A stretch of 64,000 nt of DNA from Deinococcus cellulosilyticus NBRC 106333 = KACC 11606. GTDB taxonomy: Bacteria; Deinococcota; Deinococci; Deinococcales; Deinococcaceae. Both the position numbers and the translations under genes were made by a program. The stretch lies in NCBI RefSeq assembly GCF_007990775.1, contig NZ_BJXB01000015.1, forward strand, positions 62,001 through 126,000, in the 5' to 3' direction. The notes under the pieces were generated by a model. It was not told the origin of the DNA. It searched no databases and saw nothing but the letters and a program-made list of their open reading frames with translations. Positions 1-8,070 of this stretch are shown here, piece by piece. Numbering within the stretch: the first letter of the stretch is position 1; every line of letters starts with the position of its first letter.

Positions 1-2
1 AG

Positions 3-293
3 CACAACCTGCGCATTGCCGCGCAAGCCCGTGATTTCATCCTGGTGGTCACCCGCACGGGAGAACTGAAAAGCCTGCGCATCCGCGACATTCTGGACAT
101 CCGGCCCACCCATGAGATCGGGTGCTCGATGGTGTCTCACCTCTTCCAGACCTGTGATGGCCCGGTAGAGGAGAAGACCCTGATTCAGGAAGGAGCATCT
201 GCGTTCTGGAACCGTTGCCTGCGGCTGCTTGATGCCGTACAACGCCAGGATGGAGACGAGATCAACCAGCATTTTGCCCCACGCGTTCACTGA
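3..293 (+). CDS. C-terminal fragment of an unrecognised protein
   Basis: An open frame enters from the left edge and stops with TGA at 291-293, leaving 96 residues of a C-terminus. It reads as a soluble segment (for example SLRIRDILDIRPTHEIG near the middle) with no transmembrane stretch. I do not recognise the family and give no function. The next gene, a tRNA, points towards it, so the two are convergent across about 90 bp. The start lies outside the window, so length and domain content cannot be judged. Confidence 0.6.
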   Translation, partial: HNLRIAAQARDFILVVTRTGELKSLRIRDILDIRPTHEIGCSMVSHLFQTCDGPVEEKTLIQEGASAFWNRCLRLLDAVQRQDGDEINQHFAPRVH

Positions 294-322
294 GCAAAAA
301 CAGAATTCAAAAAACAGGGCAC

Positions 323-352
323 AAAAAAACAGAGCAACCGCAGTTGCTCTGT
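323..352 (-). terminator. Intrinsic terminator of tRNA-Pro
   Basis: Inverted repeat CAGAGCAAC / GTTGCTCTG (330-338 and 343-351) with a 4-nt loop. On the minus strand it is followed by a run of seven T, about 30 nt downstream of the tRNA 3' end. Confidence 0.8.
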
Positions 353-381
353 TCTCGAAGGAGTCTGGTGGTTCCTTCATT

Positions 382-459
<78 letters not shown>

Positions 460-484
460 ACACATGCCCAGATGGGCAGAAAGA

Positions 485-513
485 ATATTACTTGAAAAGT
501 CTGGAACTTGCAA
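485..513 (-). promoter_or_regulatory. Promoter of tRNA-Pro
   Basis: On the minus strand a -35 box TTGCAA (513-508) and a -10 box TAATAT (490-485) are separated by exactly 17 bp. The predicted start, near 478, gives a short leader of about 18 nt before the mature tRNA. Confidence 0.75.
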
Positions 514-541
514 GCCCCCACGCAAGCTTACGCTGGATGAT

Positions 542-1192
542 CTAGATGCATGCGTCAGAGACTTTATCCTGCGAGGATTTTGTTGGAAGCTTCCAGATGC
601 ATCTGAAGACCTGTCCCAGACCGAGCAACACCACCAGCAGCCCCAGAATCAGAGGCAACACCCCATAAAGCATCCTCTGGGTGCTTTCTCCTCTGTAAAT
701 ATCACAGAGGAGGAAATACAGGAACACAGCAGCAAGGGCAAACAGGGCCGCCATTCCCCCAACCGCCCACAGTGCTCTGCGACGAAAGACAGGGAAAGCA
801 TCTGAGCCATTGATCAGGGCTTTTTTCCAGGCGTACAGGGGTCCGAGCAGCCACAGTTGCAGCAGGGCAACGGCCTGACAGGTCGCTGCCAGACCAGTGT
901 CCATTCCTGGCGCATAAGCACACACCAGAAATCCCACCAGCAAGGCAGCAGTGCCATAACCCATCCAGAGCCGAACTTTAAGCAGTTTTTCAACGTCCGA
1001 AACCATCACTTCAATCCACAGAATGATCAACAGACGCAGGAACAGCAGGACCAGAAACAGGGTGGGGAGCAAGAGGCTTGCAGTCCAGGCAGGATAGGAC
1101 ACCTCCACCATCCAGAGGGCTTCTCCCAGGATGGCGATCAGGCTCAGGACCAGAAGCACCCTGAGCAGCACAAAAGGTGGAGCGGGAGTCAT
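542..1192 (-). CDS. Multi-pass membrane protein of unknown function
   Basis: 216 residues with about six hydrophobic segments (for example VLLRVLLVLSLIAIL near the N-terminus and LPLILGLLVVLLGLG near the C-terminus), so an inner-membrane protein. I do not recognise the family and no catalytic motif is visible. The frame is open 26 codons further upstream, but the ATG at 1192 is preferred because it follows GAGAGAGGTGA at Shine-Dalgarno distance. The gene is divergent from the SRP RNA, whose promoter begins about 40 bp upstream. Confidence 0.7.
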   Translation of the reverse strand: MTPAPPFVLLRVLLVLSLIAILGEALWMVEVSYPAWTASLLLPTLFLVLLFLRLLIILWIEVMVSDVEKLLKVRLWMGYGTAALLVGFLVCAYAPGMDTGLAATCQAVALLQLWLLGPLYAWKKALINGSDAFPVFRRRALWAVGGMAALFALAAVFLYFLLCDIYRGESTQRMLYGVLPLILGLLVVLLGLGQVFRCIWKLPTKSSQDKVSDACI

Positions 1193-1230
1193 GGTGGTTT
1201 CACCTCTCTCCAGCATAGGGCCTTGTGCAT

Positions 1231-1259
1231 TTGCCATCACAGACCTTGCGTGATAAACT
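1231..1259 (+). promoter_or_regulatory. Promoter of the SRP RNA
   Basis: TTGCCA (1231-1236) and TAAACT (1254-1259) are separated by 17 bp. The predicted transcription start is at about 1266-1267, exactly where the terminal stem of the SRP RNA begins. Confidence 0.8.
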
Positions 1260-1266
1260 ACCTGAC

Positions 1267-1368
1267 GCATTGCTGGCGCAACGCAGCATTGGCTCTCGAA
1301 CCAGGTCAGGACCGGAAGGTAGCAGCCTTAAGGGATGCCCAGTGGGTGCCGTTGCTCACCGGCAATGC
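1267..1368 (+). ncRNA. ffs: Signal recognition particle RNA (4.5S type)
   Basis: The RNA partners Ffh in co-translational targeting of membrane proteins. The diagnostic domain IV core is present: CAGGTCAGGACC, the GGAA tetraloop, then GGTAGCAGCC (about 1304-1331). The 5' and 3' ends pair (GCATTGCTGG at 1267-1276 with CCGGCAATGC ending at 1368) to close a single long hairpin of about 102 nt, the small bacterial form without an Alu domain. The closing stem followed by TTTTTT at 1369-1374 also acts as the terminator. Strand is fixed by the core sequence and by the upstream promoter. Confidence 0.93.
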
Positions 1369-1424
1369 TTTTTTATGGTTTGAATGGAATGACTGGTCTG
1401 AGGATCTAGACCTGTGAATGTAAA

Positions 1425-1570
1425 GCAGAAGGCAGAAGGCAGAAAGCAGAAGGCACAAAAGCGTGAGCTTGCGCATCTGGAAAAGCCTTCTGCCTTTTGT
1501 CTTGCCTCTTACAACGTGCTCCCCAGGCGGCTGGGTCGCACTGAGGCGCTGCCTTTTGCCTTCTGCGCCA
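1425..1570. repeat. Heptamer repeat element between ffs and clpP
   Basis: Four tandem heptamers in perfect register at 1425-1452 (GCAGAAG, GCAGAAG, GCAGAAA, GCAGAAG) are followed by inverted copies, GCCTTCTGCC at 1485-1494 and GCCTTTTGCCTTCTGC at 1551-1566. The sequence between the arrays includes GTGCTCCCC and, read on the minus strand, a core that resembles the element at 39129-39590. No coding sequence is visible in this stretch, although it reads open in places. Confidence 0.8.
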
Positions 1571-1652
1571 CAGCGTCTTTTACTCTGGCCTTTAAGCTCA
1601 GTGTGAAATTCACCCTAGGGTTTTTCGCTGAACCCATGACATAATGCTATGC

Positions 1653-2252
1653 ATGAGCATCATTCCATACGTCATCGAGCAAAGCGGCCGCGGCGAGCGC
1701 ATGTACGACATCTATTCTCGCCTGCTGAAAGACAGAATCATTTTCCTCGGTACCCCCATCGATTCCCAGGTGGCCAATACCGTTGTGGCACAGCTGCTGT
1801 TGCTGGATGGCCAGAACCCTGAGCGTGAAATCCAGATCTACATCAACAGCCCAGGGGGAGAGGTGTACGCCGGTCTGGCGATCTATGACACCATGCAGTA
1901 CATCAAGGCTCCGGTGTCCACCATCTGCGTGGGGATCGCCATGAGCATGGGTTCTGTGATCCTGATGGCCGGAGACAAGGGCCGCCGCAAGGCCCTGCCC
2001 CACTCCCGCATCATGATTCACGCGGGCTCTGCAGGCTTCAGGGGCAGTGTGCCTGACCTCCAGGTGCAGGCCCAGGAAGTCATGGCCCTGCAGGACATCC
2101 TGGTGGGGATGTACAATAAGCACACGGACAAGAGTGACGAGCAGATCCGCAGGGATTTGCAGCGTGACTTCTTCATGACCCCCCAGCAGGCGCTGGAGTA
2201 CGGGTTAATTGACGAGGTGGTCCAACCGACCCCTAAAGGTGAGATGCAATAA
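1653..2252 (+). CDS. clpP: ATP-dependent Clp protease proteolytic subunit
   Basis: ClpP is the serine peptidase chamber that degrades substrates unfolded by ClpX or another Clp ATPase in the cytoplasm. The 199-residue product has the catalytic triad Ser98 (in AMSMGS), His123 (in MIHAG) and Asp172 (in RDFFM), and the conserved INSPGG segment near residue 65. Length is normal for the family. The ATG at 1653 is chosen over one three codons earlier. There is no Shine-Dalgarno, and a -10-like CATAAT lies at 1640-1645, so translation is probably leaderless. The stop overlaps the clpX start as TAATG, implying translational coupling. Confidence 0.96.
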   Translation: MSIIPYVIEQSGRGERMYDIYSRLLKDRIIFLGTPIDSQVANTVVAQLLLLDGQNPEREIQIYINSPGGEVYAGLAIYDTMQYIKAPVSTICVGIAMSMGSVILMAGDKGRRKALPHSRIMIHAGSAGFRGSVPDLQVQAQEVMALQDILVGMYNKHTDKSDEQIRRDLQRDFFMTPQQALEYGLIDEVVQPTPKGEMQ

Positions 2253-3445
2253 TGGCTGACCGTTGTAGTTTCTGTGGGCGTGCATACCCACAGATCGCCC
2301 ATCTGATCGAATCCCCCACCCGCAACGCATTCATCTGCAATGAATGTGTCGAGCGGGCGCATGAAATTCTGGGCACCCAGAAAGTCAAACATGGAGATTT
2401 TGAACTCTCCGACCTGCCGAGTCCCAAAGAAATCAAGGCTTACCTCGATGAATTTGTGATCGGGCAGGACGAAGCCAAACGTGCCCTGGCAGTGGCTGTG
2501 GTCAGCCACTACCAGCGTCTCAAGCACCCCGAGGCCGGTCTGGGCAAGAGCAACATCCTCCTCATTGGCCCCACCGGGACCGGCAAGACCCTGCTGGCCC
2601 AGTCTCTCGCAGAGATGCTGGAAGTGCCTTTCGCCATTGCAGACGCCACCACCCTCACCGAGGCGGGTTACGTCGGTGACGACGTGGAGAACGTGATTGT
2701 GCGCCTCCTGCAGTCTGCCGATTACGATGTGGCCGCTGCAGAGCGGGGCATCATCTACATCGACGAGATCGACAAGATTGCCCGCAAGTCTGAAAGCACC
2801 TCCATCACCCGCGATGTGTCCGGTGAAGGTGTGCAGCAGGCCCTGCTGAAGATCATCGAAGGGACCACCAGCCAGGTGCCCCCCCAGGGCGGACGCAAGC
2901 ACCCCCATCAGGAGCTCATTCAGGTGAACACCCGCAACATCCTGTTCATCTGCGGTGGGGCGTTTGATGGCCTGGAAGATCTGGCCCGCCAGCGCAGCAA
3001 CAAGCGTTCTCTGGGCTTTGGTCGCGTGGTCAAAGGCGATAAGGAACTCGAAGACCTGCGCTTCGAGCCTGATGACCTCGTCAAATTCGGTCTGATCCCC
3101 GAGTTTGTGGGCCGTCTGCCCCTGACTGTGCAACTGCAGGAACTCGATGAGGAAGCCCTGGTGCGCATCCTCACCGAACCCAATGGGGCGATCATCAAGC
3201 AGTACCAGTCCCTGTTTGAGTTTCAGGGGGTGCACCTGACCTTCAAGGATGAGACCCTGAAGGAAGTGGCCCGCCGTGCCCTGAGCCGCAAGACGGGTGC
3301 CCGTGGTCTGCGTGCCGTCATGGAAAAGGCCATGACCGACCTGCTGTTCGAACTGCCGATGCCCGGCCTGACCGACATCGAGTTCGGACCCGAGCACATC
3401 GATAACCCTCTGGGTGCCATTCCGGATTACCTGAAGAGCGCTTAA
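2252..3445 (+). CDS. clpX: ATP-dependent Clp protease ATP-binding subunit ClpX
   Basis: AAA+ unfoldase that recognises degradation tags (such as ssrA) and feeds proteins into ClpP. The 397-residue chain has the N-terminal C4 zinc domain (Cys5, Cys8, Cys29, Cys32), Walker A GPTGTGKT at 106-113, pore loop GYVG at 139-142, Walker B IIYIDE at 167-172, and a C-terminal small AAA subdomain with the sensor-2 segment GARGLRAV. All catalytic parts are intact. It starts inside the clpP stop codon and is followed by a strong terminator, so clpP-clpX is a two-gene operon. Confidence 0.97.
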   Translation: MADRCSFCGRAYPQIAHLIESPTRNAFICNECVERAHEILGTQKVKHGDFELSDLPSPKEIKAYLDEFVIGQDEAKRALAVAVVSHYQRLKHPEAGLGKSNILLIGPTGTGKTLLAQSLAEMLEVPFAIADATTLTEAGYVGDDVENVIVRLLQSADYDVAAAERGIIYIDEIDKIARKSESTSITRDVSGEGVQQALLKIIEGTTSQVPPQGGRKHPHQELIQVNTRNILFICGGAFDGLEDLARQRSNKRSLGFGRVVKGDKELEDLRFEPDDLVKFGLIPEFVGRLPLTVQLQELDEEALVRILTEPNGAIIKQYQSLFEFQGVHLTFKDETLKEVARRALSRKTGARGLRAVMEKAMTDLLFELPMPGLTDIEFGPEHIDNPLGAIPDYLKSA

Positions 3446-3460
3446 CCCGCTTTCGAAAGG

Positions 3461-3497
3461 AAAACCCCACCTGAATTTGTGCAGGTGGGGTTTTCTT
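3461..3497 (+). terminator. Terminator of clpPX
   Basis: Inverted repeat AAAACCCCACCTG / CAGGTGGGGTTTT with an 8-nt loop, followed by CTTTGC, 16 bp after the clpX stop. The A-rich left arm lets it also work on the minus strand for the convergent aldo/keto reductase. Confidence 0.85.
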
Positions 3498-3521
3498 TGC
3501 AGAGATCAGAAGAAAGGTGTG

Positions 3522-4493
3522 TTACCTGTTCACTGAGCTCATGTCTGGATAACGCAGACCTGCAGCAATGTCTTTTGGTGCGATCTGGTCCAGTTCAGAG
3601 AGTTCTTCTGAAGTGAGATGAACATTCAGGCTGCCGAGGTTGTCCTGCAGGTATTTGACCCGTTTGGTGCCAGGGATGGGCACGATGTCCTGTCCCTGAG
3701 CCAGCACCCACGCCAGGGCCACCTGTGCGGGCGTGGCATTTTTGGCTGCAGCAAACTCCTCGATCTTCTTCACCAGTTCGAGGTTCTTGTAGAAGTTCTC
3801 GCCCTGGAAACGGGGGTTGTGCTTGCGGAAGTCATCTGCTGGAATGTCGTCTGGGGTCTGGAAGGCTCCAGTGAGAAAGCCCCGTCCCAGTGGGCTGTAG
3901 GCCACCAGACCCACGCCCAGTTCTCTGAGGGTTGCCAGCAGGCCATCTTCGGGATCTCTGGTCCACAGGGAATACTCACTCTGCACTGCGGTGATGGGGT
4001 GCACTTTGTGGGCACGCCTGAGGGTTTCTGCGCTCACCTCAGAGAGGCCAATGTGACCGACCAGACCGGCTTTGACCAGATCGGCCATCGCGCCGACGGT
4101 GTCCTCAATGGGGGTGTTCGCATCAACCCGGTGCAGGTAGTACAGGTCGATGAAATCGGTCTGCAGGCGTTTCAGGCTGCCTTCAATGGCCTGTCTCACG
4201 TATTCGGGTTTGCCATTGATGCCGTTCCACTGGGTTTTGCTGCGCATGATGCCAAATTTGGTGGCCAGGACCACCCTGTCCCGTTTGCCCTGCAGGTAGC
4301 GCCCGAGCAGTTCTTCATTGGTGTGAGGCCCATACATGTCGGCGGTGTCTAAAAAGTTGATGCCGTGGTCCAGTGCGTGATCCAGTGTGCGGAAGGATTC
4401 GGCGTCATCAGTTGCGCCGTAGAAGTCTGACATGCCCATGCAGCCCAGTCCGAGGGCACTGACCTGAAGTTGTCCCAGTTTGCGCTGTTCCAT
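3522..4493 (-). CDS. Aldo/keto reductase
   Basis: NADPH-dependent carbonyl reductase of the aldo/keto reductase superfamily, expected to be cytosolic. The 323-residue barrel shows the catalytic tetrad Asp49, Tyr54, Lys79 and His121, and a C-terminal NADP-binding segment around IPGTKR. The closest general type is the YakC/pyridoxal-reductase-like group; the substrate cannot be read. The start at 4493 has the Shine-Dalgarno AAAGGAGA. It lies 50 bp downstream of a MerR regulator on the same strand and is probably cotranscribed with it, which suggests induction by an electrophile or aldehyde; that is inference. Confidence 0.88.
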   Translation of the reverse strand: MEQRKLGQLQVSALGLGCMGMSDFYGATDDAESFRTLDHALDHGINFLDTADMYGPHTNEELLGRYLQGKRDRVVLATKFGIMRSKTQWNGINGKPEYVRQAIEGSLKRLQTDFIDLYYLHRVDANTPIEDTVGAMADLVKAGLVGHIGLSEVSAETLRRAHKVHPITAVQSEYSLWTRDPEDGLLATLRELGVGLVAYSPLGRGFLTGAFQTPDDIPADDFRKHNPRFQGENFYKNLELVKKIEEFAAAKNATPAQVALAWVLAQGQDIVPIPGTKRVKYLQDNLGSLNVHLTSEELSELDQIAPKDIAAGLRYPDMSSVNR

Positions 4494-4543
4494 GTTGTTC
4501 TCCTTTGGTGTCCAGCCTGTGAAAGTTGGTGGTTCGTGAAAAG

Positions 4544-4903
4544 TCAGTTGCTGGTCTTGCGGTACAGATCAATCTTGTATTCGATGGCTTTCAGGGCGTC
4601 TTGCAGTGCGGCGATCTGTTGCAGCACCTGCTGGTGGTGGTTTTCGAGCATCATCAGGCGGTCAACGCGGGTGTGGTCCCCCTGCCTGAGAAGTTCAATG
4701 TACAGGCGCATGTCCTGAATGCCCATGCCGGTCGTGCGCAGTTTGCCCAGGAAGGTCAGCCGTCCGATGTCCATCTCGGTGTAACGGCGGTGACCGCTGG
4801 GGTTGCGGTCCACCGGGTCAAGGAGCCCGGCCCGTTCGTAATACCTGAGGGTGTGTTTTGAGAATCCGGTGATGCGGGTGACATCGTCGATGCTGTAATC
4901 CAT
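4544..4903 (-). CDS. MerR-family transcriptional regulator
   Basis: 119 residues: N-terminal winged helix-turn-helix (SIDDVTRITGFSKHTLRYYE) with the typical RYYERAGLL and GHRRYTEMDI segments, then a dimerising coiled coil to the C-terminus. There is no cysteine in the chain, so it is not a metal- or thiol-sensing member by the usual cysteine route. The start at 4903 is chosen because AAGGAG precedes it; upstream codons in frame lack family similarity. It is followed by the aldo/keto reductase, and its own promoter has the elongated spacer and palindrome of a MerR target, so it is likely autoregulated. Confidence 0.88.
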   Translation of the reverse strand: MDYSIDDVTRITGFSKHTLRYYERAGLLDPVDRNPSGHRRYTEMDIGRLTFLGKLRTTGMGIQDMRLYIELLRQGDHTRVDRLMMLENHHQQVLQQIAALQDALKAIEYKIDLYRKTSN

Positions 4904-5011
4904 TCTGGGCTCCTTGAATGGCTTCTTGAGAATCGGGTGCGAGTGGAGTTTGGAAAGAGGTTGGAGGGCCTTTGAGAATTTCGGTGCTGCGGTGCAGCGC
5001 TGCACATCCCC

Positions 5012-5042
5012 ACTGTAGAAGTTAGAGTGCGCTCTAAGTCAA
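5012..5042 (-). promoter_or_regulatory. MerR-type promoter with operator in a 19-bp spacer
   Basis: Minus-strand -35 TTGACT (5042-5037) and -10 TACAGT (5017-5012) are 19 bp apart. The spacer contains the near-perfect palindrome TTAGAGCGCACTCTAA (5037-5022). An overlong spacer carrying a dyad is the hallmark of promoters activated by MerR proteins through DNA distortion. The start would be near 5005, giving a leader of about 100 nt to merR. Confidence 0.85.
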
Positions 5043-5068
5043 GAGGTGGGGCTGGGTCCAGAGCAAAA

Positions 5069-5112
5069 GCAGAAGGCAGTGGGCTTTTCGCCTTCTGCCT
5101 TCTGCGTTCTGC
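5069..5112. repeat. Heptamer repeat hairpin downstream of ohr
   Basis: GCAGAAGGC at 5069-5077 faces three tandem inverted heptamers (CTTCTGC, CTTCTGC, GTTCTGC at 5092-5112). On the minus strand GCAGAAGGC and GCCTTCTGC pair around a 12-nt loop and are followed by TTTTGCT, so this copy can act as the ohr terminator. Confidence 0.75.
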
Positions 5113-5116
5113 TGTT

Positions 5117-5557
5117 TTAAACGTTTGCAGTTTCTGCAGTCTGAACCGTCAGTTTCACTTCGATGTTGCCCCGGGTGGCGTTGCTGTAAGGGCAGATCTG
5201 GTGGGCTTTTTCAACCAGTTCATGGGCCACGGTTTCATTGAGACCGGGCAGGTGGATCTGCAGCTCCACAGCCAGACTGAACGCGCCACTGTCCTGTTTG
5301 CCCAGACCCACCAGGGCGGTCAGGGTGCTGGATCTGGGCAGGGGCACTTTGCTCTGAAAGGCGATCCTTTGCAGTGCGCTCTGGAAACAGGCGGCGTATC
5401 CGGCTGCGAAGAGTTCTTCAGGGTTGGTGACCTCTCCACCTTTGCCCCCGAGGGCACTGGGGGTGCCGAGTTGCAGTTTGAGGTTGCCATCTCTGGTGCG
5501 GACCACACCTTCGCGTCCGCCTTCAACTGTTGCCTGTGCAGTGTAAAGCAATTTCAT
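5117..5557 (-). CDS. ohr: Organic hydroperoxide resistance protein (OsmC/Ohr family)
   Basis: Thiol peroxidase that reduces organic hydroperoxides with lipoyl or dihydrolipoamide partners. The 146-residue product has both redox cysteines: Cys57 in AACFQSAL and Cys122 in CPYSNATRGN. The N-terminal segment LLYTAQATVEGGREG is typical of Ohr rather than OsmC. The ATG at 5557 fits the family start; another lies two codons earlier at 5563 and the frame stays open to 5599. No MarR-type OhrR gene adjoins it. Confidence 0.9.
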   Translation of the reverse strand: MKLLYTAQATVEGGREGVVRTRDGNLKLQLGTPSALGGKGGEVTNPEELFAAGYAACFQSALQRIAFQSKVPLPRSSTLTALVGLGKQDSGAFSLAVELQIHLPGLNETVAHELVEKAHQICPYSNATRGNIEVKLTVQTAETANV

Positions 5558-5829
5558 GGGCATATTTTTACTGAGTTCAATTTTGGGAACAGCGACCAAT
5601 GCACGGTGCTTTTCTCACAGTTCGGCAGGCCTTGGCAAGCTGAGGGCTCGCTCAAGGGTGTTTTAAGAGAAGCTAAAGCCTTTCTGGGCCTGCGTATCTT
5701 TGAACACATTCTTCAGGGTGTTACAGTCTGAGGTGATCCGACAGCAGCGCACCGAGATGTGTGCTGGTCTACATTTACGTCCATCTTTCATGATCACAGG
5801 AGGCCCACAGGCTTCCTGACAGGAGCACC

Positions 5830-7413
5830 ATGCTGACCAAACGTACCCTGGGATGTGTTGCCCTGGCCCTTCTGCTTGGGGCCTGCGGGACCCAGACCCT
5901 TCCTCCAACCTCAGATCTGCCTTTGCCCAAAGTCACCACCGGAGAGAAAAAGGCTCCGGTTCTGGAAGTGGACCCTGCCTCTGCAGTGCCCCAGAAATAC
6001 ATTGTGGTGCTGAAAAAACCCGAAGCAGGGGTGGCTTCGCAGGGCATCAGCAAACTCACCCGCGAAGGGATTGTTCAGAAACTGGGCATTGCACAGCTGG
6101 GACGTCAGGTGGAGAAGGTCTACACCGATGCCCTCTACGGCTTCAGTGCGAAACTGAGTGCTGAACAGCTTGAGGCGCTGTCCCGCAATCCCCAGGTGTC
6201 TTACATCCAGCCTGTGCAAAGGGTTCACAAGCAGGCCACCCAGTCGAGTCCTCCTTCCTGGGGTCTGGACCGCATTGACCAGCGGGACTTGCCCCTGAAC
6301 AACAGTTACACCTATGCCACCGATGGCTCTGGTGTGACGGCCTACGTGGTGGACACCGGAATCCAGGTCTCTCACAGCAACTTCGGCGGGCGGGCCAGTG
6401 TCGGGATTGATACGGTGGGCGATGGCAAGAATGGCATCGATTGCGATGGTCACGGAACCCACGTTGCAGGCATCATTGGCAGCAACAGCTATGGGGTGGC
6501 CAAAGCAGTCAAACTGGTCTCGGTGCGGGTGCTGGACTGTGAGGGTTCGGGCACCATGGATGGGGTCATCCAGGGCATCGACTGGGTGGTCAAGAATGCC
6601 AGAAAACCTGCAGTGGTGAACATCAGTCTGGGCTCTGAAGCAGATGCTGCCCTCGATCAGGCGGTCAAGAATGCCATTCAGTCCGGCCTGACGGTGGTGC
6701 TCGCTTCAGGCAACCAGAACGAGAACGCCTGCAATTACAGCCCGGCCCGTGTTCCTGAAGCCATCACGGTGGGGGCCACCGACTCAGGAGACAAGCGCAC
6801 GTATTTCTCCAATTATGGCAGCTGTGTGGACCTGTTTGCTCCTGGCCTGGACATCACCTCCACCGTGCTGAACAACAAAACAGATTCTTACAGTGGCACC
6901 AGCATGGCCAGTCCCCATGTGAGTGGTGCTGCTGCGCTTTATCTGGCCAGCAACACCTCTGCAACCCCTGCCCAGGTGACTGCGGCCCTTCTGGGAAACA
7001 CCACCCCCAACAAGGTGCTTGATCCCCAGGGCACCCCCAACAAACTGCTGTACATCGGAAACAGTCCGGTGACCACCACCCCACCTCCAACCAACACTGG
7101 TCCCTGCTCTGGAGCAAACTGCACCACCTACACGGGCAAATTCAATGCTGCTGGAGAGTACTACTTCCCCCCGGCCAATGATTACTTCGAGTATGGGGGC
7201 GGCACCCTGAAAGCCTGGCTGAAAGGTCCTTCTGGCACCGATTTTGATCTGTACCTGTACAAGTGGAACGGTTCGGACTGGGATGTGGTTGGCCTATCAG
7301 AAAGCCCCACCAGTGAAGAGAGCATCACCTACACCGCCACCAGCGGGTATTACATCTGGCTGGTCACGTCCTACCAGGGCACAGGCTCTTACACCTTCTG
7401 GATGCAGAAATAA
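5830..7413 (+). CDS. Secreted subtilisin-like serine protease, probable lipoprotein
   Basis: 527-residue S8 peptidase. An N-terminal signal with lipobox LLGAC (Cys19) is followed by an inhibitor I9 propeptide (about 55-132), the catalytic domain with Asp175 (VVDTG), His208 (DGHGTHVAG), oxyanion Asn295 (ASGN) and Ser358 (SGTSMASPH), and a C-terminal PPC-type beta domain (about 430-527, with DFDLYLYKWNG). It should act outside the cell in protein degradation. The start has Shine-Dalgarno AGGAGCACC. Cysteine pairs near 205-237 and 301-332 could form disulfides in the exported enzyme. It is a single-gene unit with its own terminator. Confidence 0.93.
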   Translation: MLTKRTLGCVALALLLGACGTQTLPPTSDLPLPKVTTGEKKAPVLEVDPASAVPQKYIVVLKKPEAGVASQGISKLTREGIVQKLGIAQLGRQVEKVYTDALYGFSAKLSAEQLEALSRNPQVSYIQPVQRVHKQATQSSPPSWGLDRIDQRDLPLNNSYTYATDGSGVTAYVVDTGIQVSHSNFGGRASVGIDTVGDGKNGIDCDGHGTHVAGIIGSNSYGVAKAVKLVSVRVLDCEGSGTMDGVIQGIDWVVKNARKPAVVNISLGSEADAALDQAVKNAIQSGLTVVLASGNQNENACNYSPARVPEAITVGATDSGDKRTYFSNYGSCVDLFAPGLDITSTVLNNKTDSYSGTSMASPHVSGAAALYLASNTSATPAQVTAALLGNTTPNKVLDPQGTPNKLLYIGNSPVTTTPPPTNTGPCSGANCTTYTGKFNAAGEYYFPPANDYFEYGGGTLKAWLKGPSGTDFDLYLYKWNGSDWDVVGLSESPTSEESITYTATSGYYIWLVTSYQGTGSYTFWMQK

Positions 7414-7440
7414 CAGCAAAATCCCACCATGCATACAGCA

Positions 7441-7463
7441 GAGGCCTCCGGGCCTCTTTTTTG
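7441..7463 (+). terminator. Terminator of the subtilase gene
   Basis: GAGGCC / GGCCTC with loop TCCG (7441-7456) followed by six T. Confidence 0.85.
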
Positions 7464-7596
7464 ATGTGCATTCAGGTGGGTCAAGATGCCTGGATCAGCA
7501 TTTCTGCCAGTTGAGGACGAGCCAGCGGTCCGCCCCTACAAGTCCCCGCGACCACCCTCCCTGACCATCGTCCAGATGGCGGATGGGAGAAAATAC

Positions 7597-7608
7597 TTAA
7601 ACGTTTAA
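7597..7608. promoter_or_regulatory. Candidate MarR operator upstream of the ydcZ pair
   Basis: The perfect palindrome TTAAACGTTTAA lies 30 bp upstream of the first YdcZ gene and overlaps an AT-rich TAATAA that could serve as -10. AT-rich palindromes of this kind are usual MarR sites. The regulator is the third gene of the unit, so autorepression is likely. Confidence 0.55.
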
Positions 7609-7638
7609 TAATTAATCCATGAACGATTGGAGGAAGCC

Positions 7639-8070
7639 ATGTTTTTGATCTGGATTCTGGCGGTGGTGGCAGGTGCCCTGATGCCCCTGCAACTGCTGGT
7701 GAATTCCACCCTGGCGCACGCTTCAGGGTCCTCCCTGTTTGCAGCGATGGTCTCCATGACCGGAGGGACCCTGATCCTCTTTCTGACCGGACGGGCCAGA
7801 GGCTTTTCGGTGGCCACCATCCGCAGCGCACCTCCCGGGATCTGGCTGGGCGGGTTCTGGGGCAGCATCTACATCCTGACCAGCATCATTGTCACCCAGA
7901 ACCTCGGGACCGCCTGGACGGTGGTGCTGCTGATCACCACCCAGACGGTGCTCAGCCTCCTGATTGACCACTTCGGGGCTTTTGGGCTCCCCCGCAAGCC
8001 TTTTGACCTGAGGCGGGCAGTGGCCGCTGTGCTGCTGATTGCTGCCGTGTACCTGAAAGGACTCCAATGA
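7639..8070 (+). CDS. YdcZ-type DMT membrane protein, first of a pair
   Basis: 143 residues with about five transmembrane helices, of the small DUF606/YdcZ group in the drug/metabolite transporter superfamily. Such half-size proteins often come as adjacent pairs that would form a heterodimer, as here. The start at 7639 follows TTGGAGGA. The stop overlaps the next start as ATGA. The substrate is unknown; the MarR gene at the end of the operon suggests export of a small toxic or signalling compound. Confidence 0.78.
   Translation: MFLIWILAVVAGALMPLQLLVNSTLAHASGSSLFAAMVSMTGGTLILFLTGRARGFSVATIRSAPPGIWLGGFWGSIYILTSIIVTQNLGTAWTVVLLITTQTVLSLLIDHFGAFGLPRKPFDLRRAVAAVLLIAAVYLKGLQ

Noticed and set aside
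857..1417. Open frame of 186 codons on the plus strand across the membrane gene and SRP RNA
   Set aside because: Glutamine- and histidine-rich composition typical of an antisense shadow; it also covers the SRP RNA and its promoter.
2018..3397. Long open frame opposite clpP-clpX
   Set aside because: Antisense shadow of two highly conserved genes with no start signal and no recognisable domain.
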